Shown: piece after piece, positions 36,601 through 49,463 of the stretch
Numbering within the stretch: position 1 is the stretch's first letter
Layout of the letters: each line of letters begins with the position of its first letter
DNA from: Rhizaria sp. SCN 62-66
Lineage: Eukaryota; Rhizaria, unplaced
Assembly: GCA_001724265.1 (NCBI GenBank)
Contig: MEDY01000034.1
Coordinates: forward strand, 54,668 to 118,667
Direction: 5' to 3'
Length of the DNA: 64,000 nucleotides
Program-made: the position numbers and the translations under genes
The notes under the pieces: model-generated
What the model saw: the letters and a program-made list of their open reading frames with translations, nothing else
What the model was told of the DNA's origin: nothing
Databases searched by the model: none

Positions 36601-37374
36601 TGTGGCGGCGGCAGTGGCGGCTTTGGTCAGCGATGACGGCATTGGCGCTGTTAGAAAGCGAGTCGCACCAGGAAACAGGCGCTGGTGCGGTGGAACTGCG
36701 GGGACTTGTGGGCCGCGTGTGTGTTGCGCCTGGCGATAGTGTTGCGGTTGTTGCTGGTATGGCTGCTGCTGATACGAGTAGATGTTCCCTGTATTGCTGT
36801 TGTTTTCAGTGCTGTAAGGTAGGTACGCCATGCGGGACGACTGCATGGCGCGCACAAACTCGGTGTGAGATGTTGCAGGCTAATGCTGTGGCGGCGGACT
36901 GGCCTGGGAAGAAGGCATGGCTGTGTTATGATAAGGCTTTGCTCCTGGAGGAAGTCCGCCGCGTTCAGCAAGGTACGAGGCAGGTGTCCTGATGAAACCT
37001 TGTGCAGGCTGAACCAAAAGTTCGAAATGCAAAGTAAAAGTATTCCTTCAAGTTAGGCACTGCTAAAAGCTAAAACAAAACCCAGGAGTAAACTTGCACA
37101 GATTACAACAACAACAAAAACTTACCTGTGATTGTGAGAACTGAGTGAACCCGTCGTGTTGGGGTGGGGGCGAGTAATCGTCCCGGTACATACCGCCATG
37201 CTGCGAGCGCGGATAGCCTTGCGAGAGCGGCGGGGCAGTAGGACTAGCTTGAGATAAGCCCCTGTACTGGGAGAGTGGAGGCGCTTGCGATTGAGAGATG
37301 TCTGTATAACGAGAATATTGGTCCTGCCCTTGAGTCAGTGGCAGCCAGTTTCCATCCTGATCTCGGCCGTCCAT
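30610..37374 (-). CDS. Giant Ala-rich coiled-coil/RGG protein with N-terminal SQ/TQ cluster and two in-frame TAG codons
   Basis: Two exons, 37126-37374 and 30610-36903, flank a 222-bp intron (GTAAGTTTTT ... TTCTTCCCAG). Phases match (83 codons, then 2098), giving 2180 residues ending in TGA if TAG is sense. TAG lies at 36880-36882 (codon 91; SPPPQH-x-PATSH) and 34312-34314 (codon 947; AAIAQC-x-ATAREVSS). The second interrupts one continuous Ala-rich coiled coil (residues about 465-1350). The first 83 residues hold ten SQ or TQ dipeptides. The C-terminal half is basic and disordered, with RGG blocks near residues 1547 and 1850. It repeats SPLP or SPPL motifs followed by arginines (SPLPPVGQRRRR, SPPLLRRRA, SPLPLLRRGRG), which look like CDK-type sites. 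It is probably a nuclear scaffold. I do not recognise the family. Confidence 0.68.
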
Positions 37375-37572
37375 TCTGCGGACGGGAGAGAGGCTAGTAG
37401 GGACTTGAATAAATACAAAAATTAGATTTAGTGATCAAGAAGAGAAAATATAAATCGTTCTTGTTATGTATCGGTCTCTTCAAGTTGATTCGTTATTTTT
37501 GTTTAAGTCGTCACAAGGCGCGAACACCAGTTTGCGTTTCACCACAAACGCACTGCACTGAGCAACCGCATA

Positions 37573-40500
37573 TTATGCGGCGCCATTCTCCTTGAACTTC
37601 TTGTAGCACACCATCATAGCTTCACGTCCTAGAATCAAGCAGTGCTCATCGCCCTCCTCGCCATCCGCGCACTGCTGGAGCCACTTCATCCAATCAGAGA
37701 CTTGCTCCGACAGCTCTTGCTCCAACATCTCGAACGAGAGCGTGTCCGCGACGGTGATGAATGCCACAATCGCGGCGCGGCGAATCGTCGCCTCGGTGTG
37801 CGTCCTCGCCGCAAGGGCAGCGTCCATCAAATCACGGCTCATCGCCGCGGCGTCCGCGCAGAAGGGCCCCGCCGCGAGCACAAACACCGACAGCGTGTGG
37901 ATGGTGCGCGACAGCAGCATCGGGTCCTGCGACAGCATCGTGGCGTGGTTCACCCCGCCCATCAGCGTGTCCAGCCCCAGCGCGGCGCCCTCCTGGTCCT
38001 CCGCAATCTCGCCCGCCGCGAGCAGGAGCTCGCGCTGGCGCCGCGCGACGCGCTGCTGGCGGACGTAGCCCATGTCGACTTTGCCCCAGATGCGGAGGAA
38101 AAAGCACCGATACGCGACCGGGGCGAACTTGTTCACGCCCACAGTCGCGTTGCGATTGCGCATGGCCGCGGAGGCGGTGAGCGTACGGCGGGTCGTCTTG
38201 GCCTCAATGCCCCAGCGCGCAACGGCGGCGCGCTCGGTTGGCGTGAGCTGAGACGCGTTCAGTGCAACACTATTGGACCGCGTCGCAGCTGTAGTGCTCG
38301 GTGGTGCGGGACTTGAGCTGCTGTCGGAGGATGTCGTTGCAGGTACAACGCTCTTGATCGCAGATGGCCCAGACCTAGCGGTTTTGTGGCTCGCTGCGTC
38401 CGCTGTTTCCACAGACTCAATCATCGTCACAAGCGCGCTCCGCCTCTCGCCCAGCAGCCCCGTCGCCGCCGCGCCACTCGCGCCTGCGCCCGCACTCGCG
38501 CCCGTCGCGCCGGCGGGGTCGAGCTGCGCGAGCTCGTGCGCCGCGGCCGCCATCGCGTCGAGGATATCGAGTCGGTCCTGCATCGAACGCGTGGACGAGA
38601 CGAGCTCGCCGGCCAGCGCAGCGGTCACGGGCGCGGGCGCGGCGACCACGGCGGCCACCAGCGCGCGCGCGCGGGCGTGGACGACGTTGGGGCCCGGCGC
38701 GGGGATGACGGACGAGGAGCCGAGTCCGACGAGCGCCATCACGGCCTCGCGGAGCAGCGGCACGACATCGAGCGCGGTGACCGCGGCCACCGGCGCGCTG
38801 CCGCCGGCGTGACCGGCAGCGGCAGAGCGGGCAGCGGCGGGGTTCGAGGCGCGGATTAGGCCCTCTGCGACGGTGAGCGCGGCGAGCACTGCGCCGCGGT
38901 CCTGGCCCTGGAGCGCGAGCGCAAACGCGCGGAGGGTGCGCGGCACAGGGTGCTTGCGGAGGTCGCGTGCGTCGTCGAACAGCGAAAACGAAGGCAGGGA
39001 TAACGCTGCTTCACCGTTGTCATCATCATCCTCGACAACCGCATTTTGTGTCGCATCTTTAGCTGCAGGGCGTGAGGTTGCTTCAGGAGCGCTCGAGATG
39101 GGAGTAGGAAACGCCTTTAGGATGCGTGCGCGGAGCTTAGCAGGGTAAGCCTTCGCCAAAACATTGCGCGCATCGCCAGTGTCGACACCAGCAGACTGCA
39201 GTAGTGCCTCAAGCTTCGCAACTTGGCCTTCAAACGAGATTAACGAGCCTAGCGCATCTTCATCACCACCATACTCGTCGTCATCCTCATCCTCGTCGTC
39301 AAAGTCACTCAAGTCACTGTCAGAAGGGAACAGTGGCCCCTCGCTATCCGGAGCGTCCTTACCAACAGTCAAATCAATAACTCCATCATCCGGGTTCTTC
39401 GTGACAGCGCTGCCGCTCTTTGCAGCTGCCGCGGCCGCCTTCCCGCGCGCCGCCAAATACATCGCCTTGCCTGTCTGTCGCTCGCTCTGCCGCTTCTTCT
39501 TCTTCTGCTCAGCCGTAGCCTCCGCGCTGAGAGCCACGGCGGCGAGCGCGGGCGCGGCGCGCGGCACGCACGGCACGCCGCGCAGCAGCACGGCCCACGC
39601 CGGCGCGGGCAGCAGCACGGGCCGCGCGCTCGTCGCGCGGGGCACCGCGCCCGACGCGGCGCCCATCGCGGCCGACACGGGGTCCGAGGCCCCGGCATGC
39701 GCGACGGCGACCGCGGGCGCGGGCAGCAGGTCCGTCGCGGTCAGCCAGAGTCCGGCGGACAGCTGGCGCGCGGCGCGGAGCTCCTCCACGGTGCCCGCAG
39801 CGCGCGCCACCGTGTCGTCCTCGTCGGCAGCCGCGAACGCATCGTCGTCAGTCAGCGCAAGCGCCTCAGAACTCGCTGTTGCAGCGTTGGCGTTGGTAGA
39901 GTTCGTGGTGTTGTCGCTGGGAGCGCGTGCGAGCGGGGCCGTCAGCGTGGCAACCTTGGGCAGAAGGGCAAGCGAATGCGCTTGCGTGGCGCCCGCAATC
40001 GCAAACATGCGCTGCACCGGCGACGCGAGCCTCGCCAGCGGCGGCCGGCTCTTCGGGCTGGCGTACGCCGCAGCAACCGCGGGGGCGAGCGGGGCGGCGG
40101 CCAGCGAGGGCGCGCCGGGGCACAGTAACGACAGCGCGTGGTCCGGGTCCGCAAGCGCCGCAAACGCTTCCGCAACGGCCATGGCGAGGCCGCGGCGCAG
40201 CGGCGACGGGGACGACATGAAGGCCTGCACGCCCCCCATCAGCGGCGCCACGCACGGGTGCGAGAGGAACGGAGACGCGGACGGCGCGTCGGCCGCGGGG
40301 GGCGCGGCGGGGCGCACAGTGGCGCTCGATATGGCCGCAGAAACAGCGGTGAGCGAAAGAGCACCCGTCACGCCCTTGCTCTGCGCAAAAGGAACGGAAC
40401 CGTGAGCGCGAGCAGCAAAACGGCGCTGCGTGACCGCAAGCAGCAGAAGCACAGTCTGTGTCCGCTGCTTGAACAGAGCGTCCTCGCCGCGCATCGCCGC

Positions 40501-43500
40501 AGCGCCGGACACCGCTCCCGCACCCGCGGCGGGCGGCTGCGTGGCCCAAGTCTTGGCGGCGTGCAGCAGCACAGTGTCAAGCAGGTGTGTGTGCGACGGC
40601 GCCGCCGCTGCCATCGCGGCGGCAGCCGCGGTAGTAGGCGTCGCTGTTGTCTGCAGCGGCAGCGGAGGCAGAGTCATCACCCACGCCTCAGCAGGCTTGC
40701 CAGCGTCAGCGCCACCGGCGTCGGCGTCGCTGTCTTCGTCGCCGTCCTCGATCACGACAATCTTCGCCGGGGCTGGCGCAGGCTTCGGCTTGGCCGCCGC
40801 CTTGGTGGCTGGGGACATTGGCATCAGCTTCGCAGTGAACATCGCACGCGTTTTGTCGCTCGAGCTCGCAACCGCAAACGCTGCCAACACCGCCGCCATG
40901 TCGCTTGCAGCCGCCACGGCAGCCACGTGCGCCGACAGCCGCGCCGTCATCGACGACAGCGACGCCGAGAGTCCCGCGCCGGCGCCGGAAGCCAGTCCCG
41001 CGCCCGCGCCGGCGGCGGCCGCGGCCGAGACGGCGGACGCCGCGACGCCCGCGACCGCGACGGCGCCGAGCGCGGTGGCGGCCTGGCCGGCGCCCGTCTG
41101 CGCGGCGCTGAGCACGGCGCCGGGGCCGCGGGCGGAGACTGCAGGCGCCGGCGGTGGCGCGAGGTGCGCGGTGACGGTGAGGCGCGCGAGGGCCGCGCGG
41201 GTGGCCTGGGTAGCGGGCGACACGCGCTCGAGCAGGGAGAGCAGCACAAGGCCAGGGGCGGCGCGCGGGGACAGCAGAGCGGACTGGACGTCAGTCCCTG
41301 CAGTTGCACTCCGCGGCGCTGACTTTTCCTTTACACTGCCTGGGCTGCGGATAAAGCCAGCCGTGATCGCGGGGAGAGACAGGAGAGGATGTAACGATAG
41401 CAGCAAGCGTAGGGTAAGCGGCAACGACAAAGAAGCATTTGCGCTTTGCGCACATTGATGTTGTTGTGTGTAAGCATTCGCAATCAGCGCCCAATGGTTG
41501 TCGTCTGCTGGCGAAGTCGCATCTTGGACAAAAGCAGGCAGTAGGAAGAACGCGAATACAGAGCGGACAATGTGCTGCGTTCCTGCCAATGAGAACGGTG
41601 CTGATGACAGTGCATGTAATGAGCTCTGTACTGCTGCGTTACTGTGATCGGGCAAGTTGGACGCTGTTGCCGTGAACAGAGGCAGAGAAAGTGCAACAAC
41701 GCCAGAAGCAGGCGCAACCTCGGTCGTTGTCGGCGAGCTCAGGACCAAAACATAGCTTGCGCTCTGACGTTGCTTGCTTTCGTTGGCCTCGCGACTGGAG
41801 ATATTGCTGTTCTTCTTGTTTTGTTGACGCACAGCAACGGAAGCAATGAACGGGTTATAGCACGACAGGTGCATGCCATAACCCGAGTTTACGCTCTCGA
41901 CAGCGTTGCTCACAGCAACGTTGCTACTCCTTGTGGCAGAACCAGTGGGGAATGCAGGCACAAGCGAGTCGCCCGCGGCCGCGGCAGCAGCGACAGTAAG
42001 CATCGTCGCCAGCAGCGCGTCTGCCTTTGACGGCGGCAGCATGTACACGCTTGCCCGCAAACAACGCAGCACCAGAGCAGCAGGCGCGGCCATTGTTGTG
42101 CGAGTGGAGCTTGGGTTCGCGTCGACGGTATCGTCAGTGACGGTGACGCCGAGCAAAGACGGGTCAAGCGAGCTCGGCATCGCGGCAGCAAGCCATTGCC
42201 GCAACTGCCACAGCGGCAGCTGCATAGCAGCCTCCGCCTCGGCAGCAGCCATGTTGTCCTCAGCAGCACCACTAGTGCTATTACTGTTCGCAAGCAGTGC
42301 CTGCGAGCTGAGCGACTGCGAGCGCAGCGCGGACACCGGCGCTCCGAGCACCTTAAGCGCTGCGTCGCGCGACAGGGGGTCCAGCCGCAGCACGTGCTCC
42401 AGCGACGCCGCCGCCGACTGCGCGGCGGACTGCGCGGTAGACTGCGTGGCGGACTGCGTGGCGCAGTCCGAGGCGGATGACGCAAGGCGCGTGCAGGCAA
42501 GAGTGCGCGCAAACAAAGACGCGGCAAGCAGCGGCGTTTGGCCGTGAGTTGCCAAGCGAGTGAGCGTAAGTGCGGACGCAGTGAGCGCTGCTGCAGCGAG
42601 CGCGAGAGCGCCAGAGGCGGCGCCGGTGCTAACGTTCGCGCTGTTGATGCTGTCAGTGGCGCCCTTGTCGCTCTTGTTGCCGTTCGTGTTGCGCGGGGCT
42701 GTGAGTGCGGTTGCAGCAAGTCCAGCCAACTCCCACGCGCTGGAAGCCAACGCGGCAAACACCAGCGGCCGCGACAGTGCCAACGGCACAGAGCAGCGCA
42801 CATCACTAGCGCTATGAGAACTAGGACTCGCTCCGCTGGCGCTGCTGCTTGCGCTGTTGCACGGAATGTACGCGCGATCTAAGCCGGGGTACAACGCGCC
42901 CAGCGCCAGCGCAGACGTGGAGGCCGCGGACCGCGCGCGCGCCGGACGCTGCTGGTGCTGCAAGAGCTCCCGCCAGTGCGCTGAGCAGAGTGCCAGCGTG
43001 CCGGCGCCGGGTGTAATTGTGGCCGGAGTGAAAGCCGAGTCATTGCGCTCAGACTGCAAACTCACCGACTGTGCTTCATCAGAAGGCGGCTGTGAGTCGT
43101 CGCGGAGAGATTGCGGGTCGTCGAGGTATGCCTCCAGCGCGGCGGCCAGCGCGGCGGCGGGCGGCACGTGCGGGCCGCGAAACACTGCGGCCAGCCGGTC
43201 CGGCAGCGACGCCAGCGCGGTCAGCAGCCGCGCAAAGGGCGCCGCGGCAGGTGCGAGCTGTGCGTGCAGGCACGCACGGGTCACTGCGGCCGAGGCGGCC
43301 GAGGCAGCCGAGCCCGATGCAGCCGAGGACGCCGAAGCCGACGCCGACGCCGACGTCGCCGTCGACGTCGCCGCCGCCGATGGCGCTGAGGCGGGAGCGC
43401 GGGGGGCGCCGAGAACCCTGCTGTGGCGGACGCTGGCGCTCGGGGCGCTTTCCTCAGCGGCGCTTGCCGCCTTCGCAGCAGCAGCAGCGGCGGCGGCGGC

Positions 43501-45397
43501 AGCGGCAGCAGTGTCAGGCGTTGCGACCAAGGCGGTCGCAATCGCGCCGAGCTCGTGCTGAATTGACCTGCGGACGTCGGTGCCGCGGTTGCTGCCACTC
43601 GCCGCCGTCGCAGCGGCGCGCAGTGAGGTGGCAGCAGCGGTCGCGGCGAGCGCGGCGAGCGCGCGCGTGACTGGAGAGACAGCGGACACCGGCGCGGTCG
43701 CACCAGCGGCAGCAGTCGGATCACTGGTAGCTTCATCCGCCACTGAAGCGGAGGCAGACGGCGATGCAAACGCGTGGATGAGCAAGGACAGCAGAGTGGT
43801 GTAGTAAGCGGCCTCGCCAGCCGGCGTGAGCAGCACGCGCGGGGCGGCGGGGACCGCGGTGGCGGCGCCGGCCACAGCGGCAGCGACTGCGGCGGTGGCG
43901 GCGGCGACGGCGAGCGCCATCGCGTCCGTGTGCAGCGGCGAGCCCGTGACAGACACAGCCGTGATGCCAGAGCTGCTGCTGCCGGCCGGCGCGCTCGACG
44001 TAGTTGCTGTAGACGGCGTGGCGGCACTCACGCCGTACTGCTGGAGCAAGCGCGTCAGCGTGATGTGCAGGCGACCGTGGGCCAGGTGGGTGTACTCCAA
44101 GTGACTGTGAGCACTCTCGGCATCGCCACCATCGCCGGAGTCGCCGTCACCAGCCGGGCCACCGGCCTCGCCCGATCCGTCAGCAGAGCCCGGCTTAGCG
44201 CCGCGGCGCTTGCTCGCGCGATCTGACGTGAAAGACGCCGCAGCGACTGCGCTCGCGGACACTGTGGGGAACAACGAGTGCAAGCGCACAATCGGCACTG
44301 CGACAACGCTCTCACTCGCGCTCGCATTCGCATTCGCACTGGAGCTGTTGATGTTGCTGCTGCTGTTGCTGCTGTTGTTGTGGCTGGAAGTGACCGTGGG
44401 CAGCGCGAAGAGCGCGGGTCGGGGCGCGAACAGCGCCTCGGGCCCCGCGCGCGGGGGCAGCAGCGTGCCGCTGCGGGCCGCGGCGAAGGCCGTAGCGGCC
44501 GCGGGGGCGGTGGGCGCGAGCGGCGCGGCGAGGGAGCAGAGGTGCAGCAGCGCGGCGGGCAGCGGGGACTGGGTGGCGGCGGGGGAGCTCGAGGTAGTCG
44601 GATCGGCGCGATTGTTGTTGCCTTGGGCGAGGGAAGAAAGAGGCGGGTCGCAGAGAGTGCGCAAGAAAGTGATCACGGGCGTGGTCGTGACGAGAGACGG
44701 GAAACGCAACAGCGACTGTACAATGGAGAAAGGAGGGTTGAGGCAGAGCGCGACACAGAGTTGCGTGAGAAATAAAGCAGCAGTGTAGCGGTGTTAGTAG
44801 CACAAAGATATGACGCGGTAGGATTGCTGATGTTAACAACAAACGTACCGAGTGGAAGATTAAGTCAAGTGTGTTTGTCAGCAACTCATCGTAGAACACC
44901 GCGATCACCGCAGGCGACAACATGCTGAGGCTGCTCCTGCTTGTTGCAGAGGTGCTGTCGCTCTCGTGCACTGCACTCATGTTGCGAGTGCTGCTCGCGC
45001 TGGCGGACGCGGAAATGCCCCGCATGGACACAATATCAATCTCGTCGACACTGCTAGTCTGTATGTTCGTCGCTCCGGTGTTCGCAGAGAGCGCACTGCC
45101 ATCGCTCGACCCGCTGAAGCTAGAGCTCGAGGGCTCGTCATCGACTATCTCGATCAGTGGACGCGGCGTGGGAGCGCTGGGATTAGCTAGTACTGCAGTG
45201 GCAACAGTCGGCGTGGCCGCCTGTGTTGGGGCCAGCGTCTGCGCGCGCTCAAGAAATGGGAATTTGACATGGTGTGAAGGCGGGATGAGCAGGCTCTGGA
45301 GCTGTGACAGTGCCTCGGTCGCGGCAGCGGCTGAGCGGGCATCCGCGAGCATGCGCAAGGCATCGGCCAGCGCCCGCATTCCAGCCGTAGTGGCCAT
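37573..45397 (-). CDS. TELO2: TELO2/Tel2, very long form
   Basis: Tel2 is the core of the TTI1-TTI2-TEL2 complex, which works with Hsp90 and R2TP to mature PIKK kinases (ATM, ATR, mTOR, DNA-PK). Exons 44849-45397 and 37573-44715 flank a 133-bp intron starting GTACGTTTGT. Phase is 0 and the junction reads LIFHS-SLLRF. The product is 2563 residues, about three times the human protein, mostly through Ala/Ser-rich insertions. Conserved order: helical N-terminus with YDELLTNTLDLIF; an acidic SDSDLSDFDDEDED linker near residue 1990, where CK2 sites recruit PIH1D1 in animals; VPRTLRAFALALQ; a block near residue 2220 with RARALVAAVV and RLDILDAMAAAAHEL; FAPVAYRCFFLRI; and a C-terminal HEAT-like block (MLLSRTIHTLSVF ... 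LEQELSEQVSDWMKWL). It ends in TAA, with no in-frame TAG. The next gene downstream starts 198 bp after its stop. Confidence 0.88.
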
Positions 45398-45911
45398 AGA
45401 AATCTTAAGGAGTGCGTTCGTGGCCGCTGCTGATGACTGGAGGAATGGGAAGGCTGGAGGAACGAGAAGATTCGGAGAGATGGGATGTTAGCGCAATGTA
45501 GATAACGACGTGGAACTTCCGTGTTTAGTAAGATAATTTCGATTCCCAAATACAGTGCCTTAATTTCTAACTTATCATAAAATTATACTTCTGCAAGGCA
45601 ACAAAACGAGGTTCATAATCATTTGTAAAAGCTTGGCTTGCTCGAGCTGTCTCGACTAGCGCGATGCCGCACTGCAAACCACAACCTCGCCACCCAACAA
45701 ATAAATGCGTCTAAACCTTTACAACGCACATATCTCAAGAAATAACACTTAAATACATGTAGATTCAAGTACGAAAATTTGGTTGATGTATGTAACAAAT
45801 GTTGATATCAAGAAATACACTACGTAGTATGCCTAAACTGACCCTCATATCACAACAAGGTTGGCTGTTGCTTATTTCCTTATTCGCAGCTGTCGTGCGC
45901 AGTCGCGCACT
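45398..45911. other. AT-rich intergenic region
   Basis: This gap lies between CEBPZ (3' end) and TELO2 (5' end), both on the minus strand. I see no coding frame, repeat or RNA gene, and no typical donor upstream of the acceptor-like AG six bases before the TELO2 ATG. Confidence 0.5.
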
Positions 45912-48900
45912 TCAACGGCGCGCGGCCTTCTTGAGCGCGTTGCCGGCCTTCTTGGCAACGCTCTTGTCAACCACGGTCTTGCCGCGGATGGTCTTGCCGT
46001 AGCCCTTGCCGGTATAGCCGTACTTGGATAGCACGTCGAGGCGGGCGTCGCTGGCGGCCGTCTTGTTCACGCCCGAGCCCTCGAGCAGGTCGGCGAACTC
46101 CTCGGCCGACGCAAAGGTCGAGGCGCCGAACATGCCCTCGTCGTCGCTGCCGTCGCCGTCGCTTTCCTGCTCGCCCGCCTCGTTGAGCAGCAGCCCCAGC
46201 TCGTCGTCAGTGTCGCTATCGTCGCCCTTCTTGCCCTTGCCCTTGCCCTTCTTGGCAGCAGCTTTCTTGCCCTTAGCGGCGGCGGGCTTCTTGCCCATCA
46301 TCTCGGCCAGCGCGGCGGCCTCGTCCTCGTCGTCGTCGCTATCGGCGGCCTCGGCCTCGCTATCGTCGCTGCCCATCGCGCCGAAGGGGTTCTCGTCGTC
46401 ATCCTCGTCGTCATCCTCGTCCTCATCCTCTCCCTCGTCGTCGTCGTCGAAAGCGCCCTTGGCGGTGAAGGCGGGGCGGGGGCGCTTGGCCTTAAACGAG
46501 CCCTCCTCCTCCTCTTCCTCCTCCTCGTCGTCGTCATCCATCTCAACCTCCTCGTCGTCCTCATCCTCGCCCTCGCCGTGCGCGAACATGTCGCCCTCGT
46601 CGCCGAAGTCGCCCTCGCCGCCGTCGCGCAGCCCGAAGATGTCCCCGTCGTCGCCCTCGTGGCCCAGCATGCCCCAGTCCGCGCCCGCCGCGTCGCCCTC
46701 GCCGTCCTCGTCGGGGAACTCCATCTCGATGTCGTCGAAGGTGCCGGGCGCGAACCCGCCCAGGTCGTCGTCGAGCGCAGTGCCCTTGCGCACGCTGCCG
46801 CCCGACATGCGAAGCATCTCCTTCTCCATTTCCTGCGCCACCCACGCGTCCTCGGCCTCCTCCTCGCTCATGCCCTTGCGCCAGGTGTTCTTGCCGCCCG
46901 ACGCCACGCCCTGCGCCGCGAGCGTCTTGGCGCGCTCGCCCTGGTACTTTGTGATGAACTGCGAGTCCGCCGTCGCCATAGCCGCGACCGCCTTGGCCGA
47001 GGGCTGCTTCGCGCCCGCGGCGGCCTTTTTGCCCGTCGCCGCGGCCGCGGTCAGCAGCACCTTGGCCGCGGGTCGGTGCAGCGACGCCGGGCCCGTCATG
47101 GCGCGGCGCGCGGCGCGGTCCGCCGCCTTGGTCGACGCGAACGTCGCCTCCAGCGCGTCCTCCTCGTCGCCGTGCTTGCCGCCGGCGCCGGGCGCGGCCT
47201 TGGGCGCGCGGCGCACGAAACGGTTCAGGAAGGCGTTGCGCGAGAAGTCCTCAAGCGGGTTGCCGGTGTAGACGATGGCCTCGCCGCGGACGACGTGCGC
47301 CGCGAACATCGCCACCGAGGGGTGGTAGTGCCCAACCAGCGCCGAGAGCTCCCACAGCGCCGTCGCGCCCGCGCGCGCGTAGGTGGGGTCGCCCTCGCTG
47401 CCATCGTAGAGCTTCGCGGCGACCTTGCCCGTGATGAAGGCCGACGCGGCGTCGGTCTTGACGCCAGAGTCCTCGTCGTCCGCGCCGCCGCGCTTACTAG
47501 AACTAGAGCTAGTAGCAGGAGTGGTGGCAGCGCTGGAGAGGTCGAGCGTGTCGACGCGGCGCGTGGCCTTGGCGATGACTGGCTGCGCCTTGCCGATCTC
47601 GTAGATGAGGAAGATGGACGCGCACGCAAAGGCGGGCGTGGCCTGCAGCGCGACCTGCAGCAGGCGCTTGGTGAAGGCCACCACGCGCGCCGGGTTCGAG
47701 TCGGCCTTCATCGTCTTGAAGAGCAGGTTCATGAAGAGCATGGTCTTGCTCGTCGTCAGCAGCTCGGGGTTCACGATCGCCTTGTACAGCACGCTGTAGA
47801 AGCGCGTCTCGATGCTCTCGCGCACCAGCATGATCTGGTGCAGCAGCACCAGCGCCTGGACCACGACGGAGAAGTAGCCCTGCCCACCCGCGGCGTCTTG
47901 CGTGGCGGCGACGTCGAAGAGCGCGGCCGCGTGCTCCTCAAGCACCTTGTCCACGGCCGCCACGTCCGCGCCCGCCTCAGCGTTGCGCGCGAACGGGAAC
48001 GCGCGGTTCACACCCGTCAGCAGCGCGCCGAGCATCTTCTTCGATAGCCCAGCGTCGGTGTCCTCGGCCTTGAGCTCGCCTGAGGAGAGCGCGATGCGGG
48101 TCGCCACCTTGGACTTGTTGGCGCTCGTGGCGCCGCGCTTGTCCTTGTTGTGCTTGTCCGACGCGCGCTGCTTGCGGTCCAACGCGGCGTCCTTCGTCTT
48201 GTCCTTCTTTACCGGCACTGCGGGGCCGTCGCGGATCAGGTTGGCGGCCAGGAGCTTGAACAGCGAGAAGTAGATACCGATCAGGGCCTGGGAGCAGAAT
48301 AAAGAAACAAAAAAACCACGAAATCAAAAATATATGTGAGTTGAATGAAAATAATATATATCCAGATACAAAGACGATAAACACGAGATCGAAGCAAAGA
48401 AGTGAAAATGACATACCTGAGCGAGGAGGTAGTCTCCGGGGCGGAAGATGAGCTGGTTCATGAAGCATAGCGCAAAGTACTGCGCGCGCGGCTTAACATG
48501 AGGGCGGAACAGCAGGCGCTCGACCTCCTTGACGACGGCGATGGTCATCCCGGGGTTCTTGTCCAGCAGCTGTGAGAGCAGGAAGTGGACCTTGGCGGCG
48601 ACCTTGCGGTCAGAGTCGCCGAGCTTGTTCACGAGCATGCCCATCAGCTTCTCCTCCGCCTCAGGCCGGTCGCACAGCAGCTCGTACGCCGCGTTCAGCC
48701 GCGCGCGCTTGACGTGGGCCAGCGCGTCGAACATGCCGTTCTCGAGCACCTCGAGGAACTGCGCATAGCGCGCCTTGATGCCGTCCTCGAGGTACCACAG
48801 CGCCAGCAGCGCCGGCGGCGGCAGCGTCAGGAACGGGTGGCCCGCGGGCAGCGGCGTCTGCTGCGGGTGCTGCGTGTAGTACGCGTACGTCGCGGCCCAC

Positions 48901-49463
48901 GGCTGCGTCAGGAACGTCTTGAGGCGCCGGTTGCGCGGCAGCAGCTCGTTGTGGAAGGCGTCCTTGAGCGCGTCGATCGCGAGCGTGCTCTCGCGGCGGC
49001 CCTGCTTCTTCGCGATCGCAAGCAGCGAGTCGACAAAGCGCAGCGCCTGGTAGGGCGCGTTCTTGATCTGCAGCGACAGCGCCGAGATCTTATCGGCGAT
49101 GGTGCCGCTTGTGAGCATCTGGTCGATCCAGCGCACGTTGGCGCGCCGCAGCGTCGTCTGCGACTGCGCCGTGATGTAGTCCGCCAGCGCGGCCTCGGCG
49201 CGGCCCTTGAGGTGCTCGGCCGTCACGTACGTCGGCGCGGGGGCCGCCGCTGCGGCATCGCGGGCCGCGCGCGCGGAGGCCTTGGTGGCGGTGGCGGCGA
49301 GCGCAGCTGAGGCGAGCTTGAGGTTTGACGACTCGGGCGTGAGGTGGGCGTCCTCGTACCACTTAGGGGCGTCGAGGAACGCTGTAACGTCGGCGGAAGC
49401 CGACTTGGACGCCGCGGCAGCCGCCTCTTGGTGTTTAGCCGAGGAAGCGAACTTGCTGCTCAT
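45912..49463 (-). CDS. CEBPZ: CEBPZ/Noc1 ribosome biogenesis protein
   Basis: Noc1 (Mak21, CEBPZ) pairs with Noc2 in nucleolar export of early pre-60S particles. Exons 48417-49463 and 45912-48287 flank a 129-bp intron (GTATGTCATT ... GCTCCCAG), phase 0, giving 1140 residues and a TGA stop. Motifs follow the family: HNELLPRNRRLKTF, AQYFALCFMNQLIF, ALIGIYFSLFKLL, KKMLGALLTGVNRAFPFA, SKTMLFMNLLF, FACASIFLIYEIGK and HYHPSVAMFAAHVV, then NPLEDFSRNAFLNRFV, the hallmark end of the CBF domain (roughly residues 470-710). The last 300 residues are a highly acidic Asp/Glu tail with basic KKGKGKGKK islands and a lysine-rich end, typical of nucleolar proteins. The start ATG directly abuts TACCCTCCCACAG. 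Confidence 0.93.

Noticed and set aside
46578-48047. A plus-strand frame opposite CEBPZ
   Set aside because: It is low-complexity sequence antisense to conserved CBF-domain codons.
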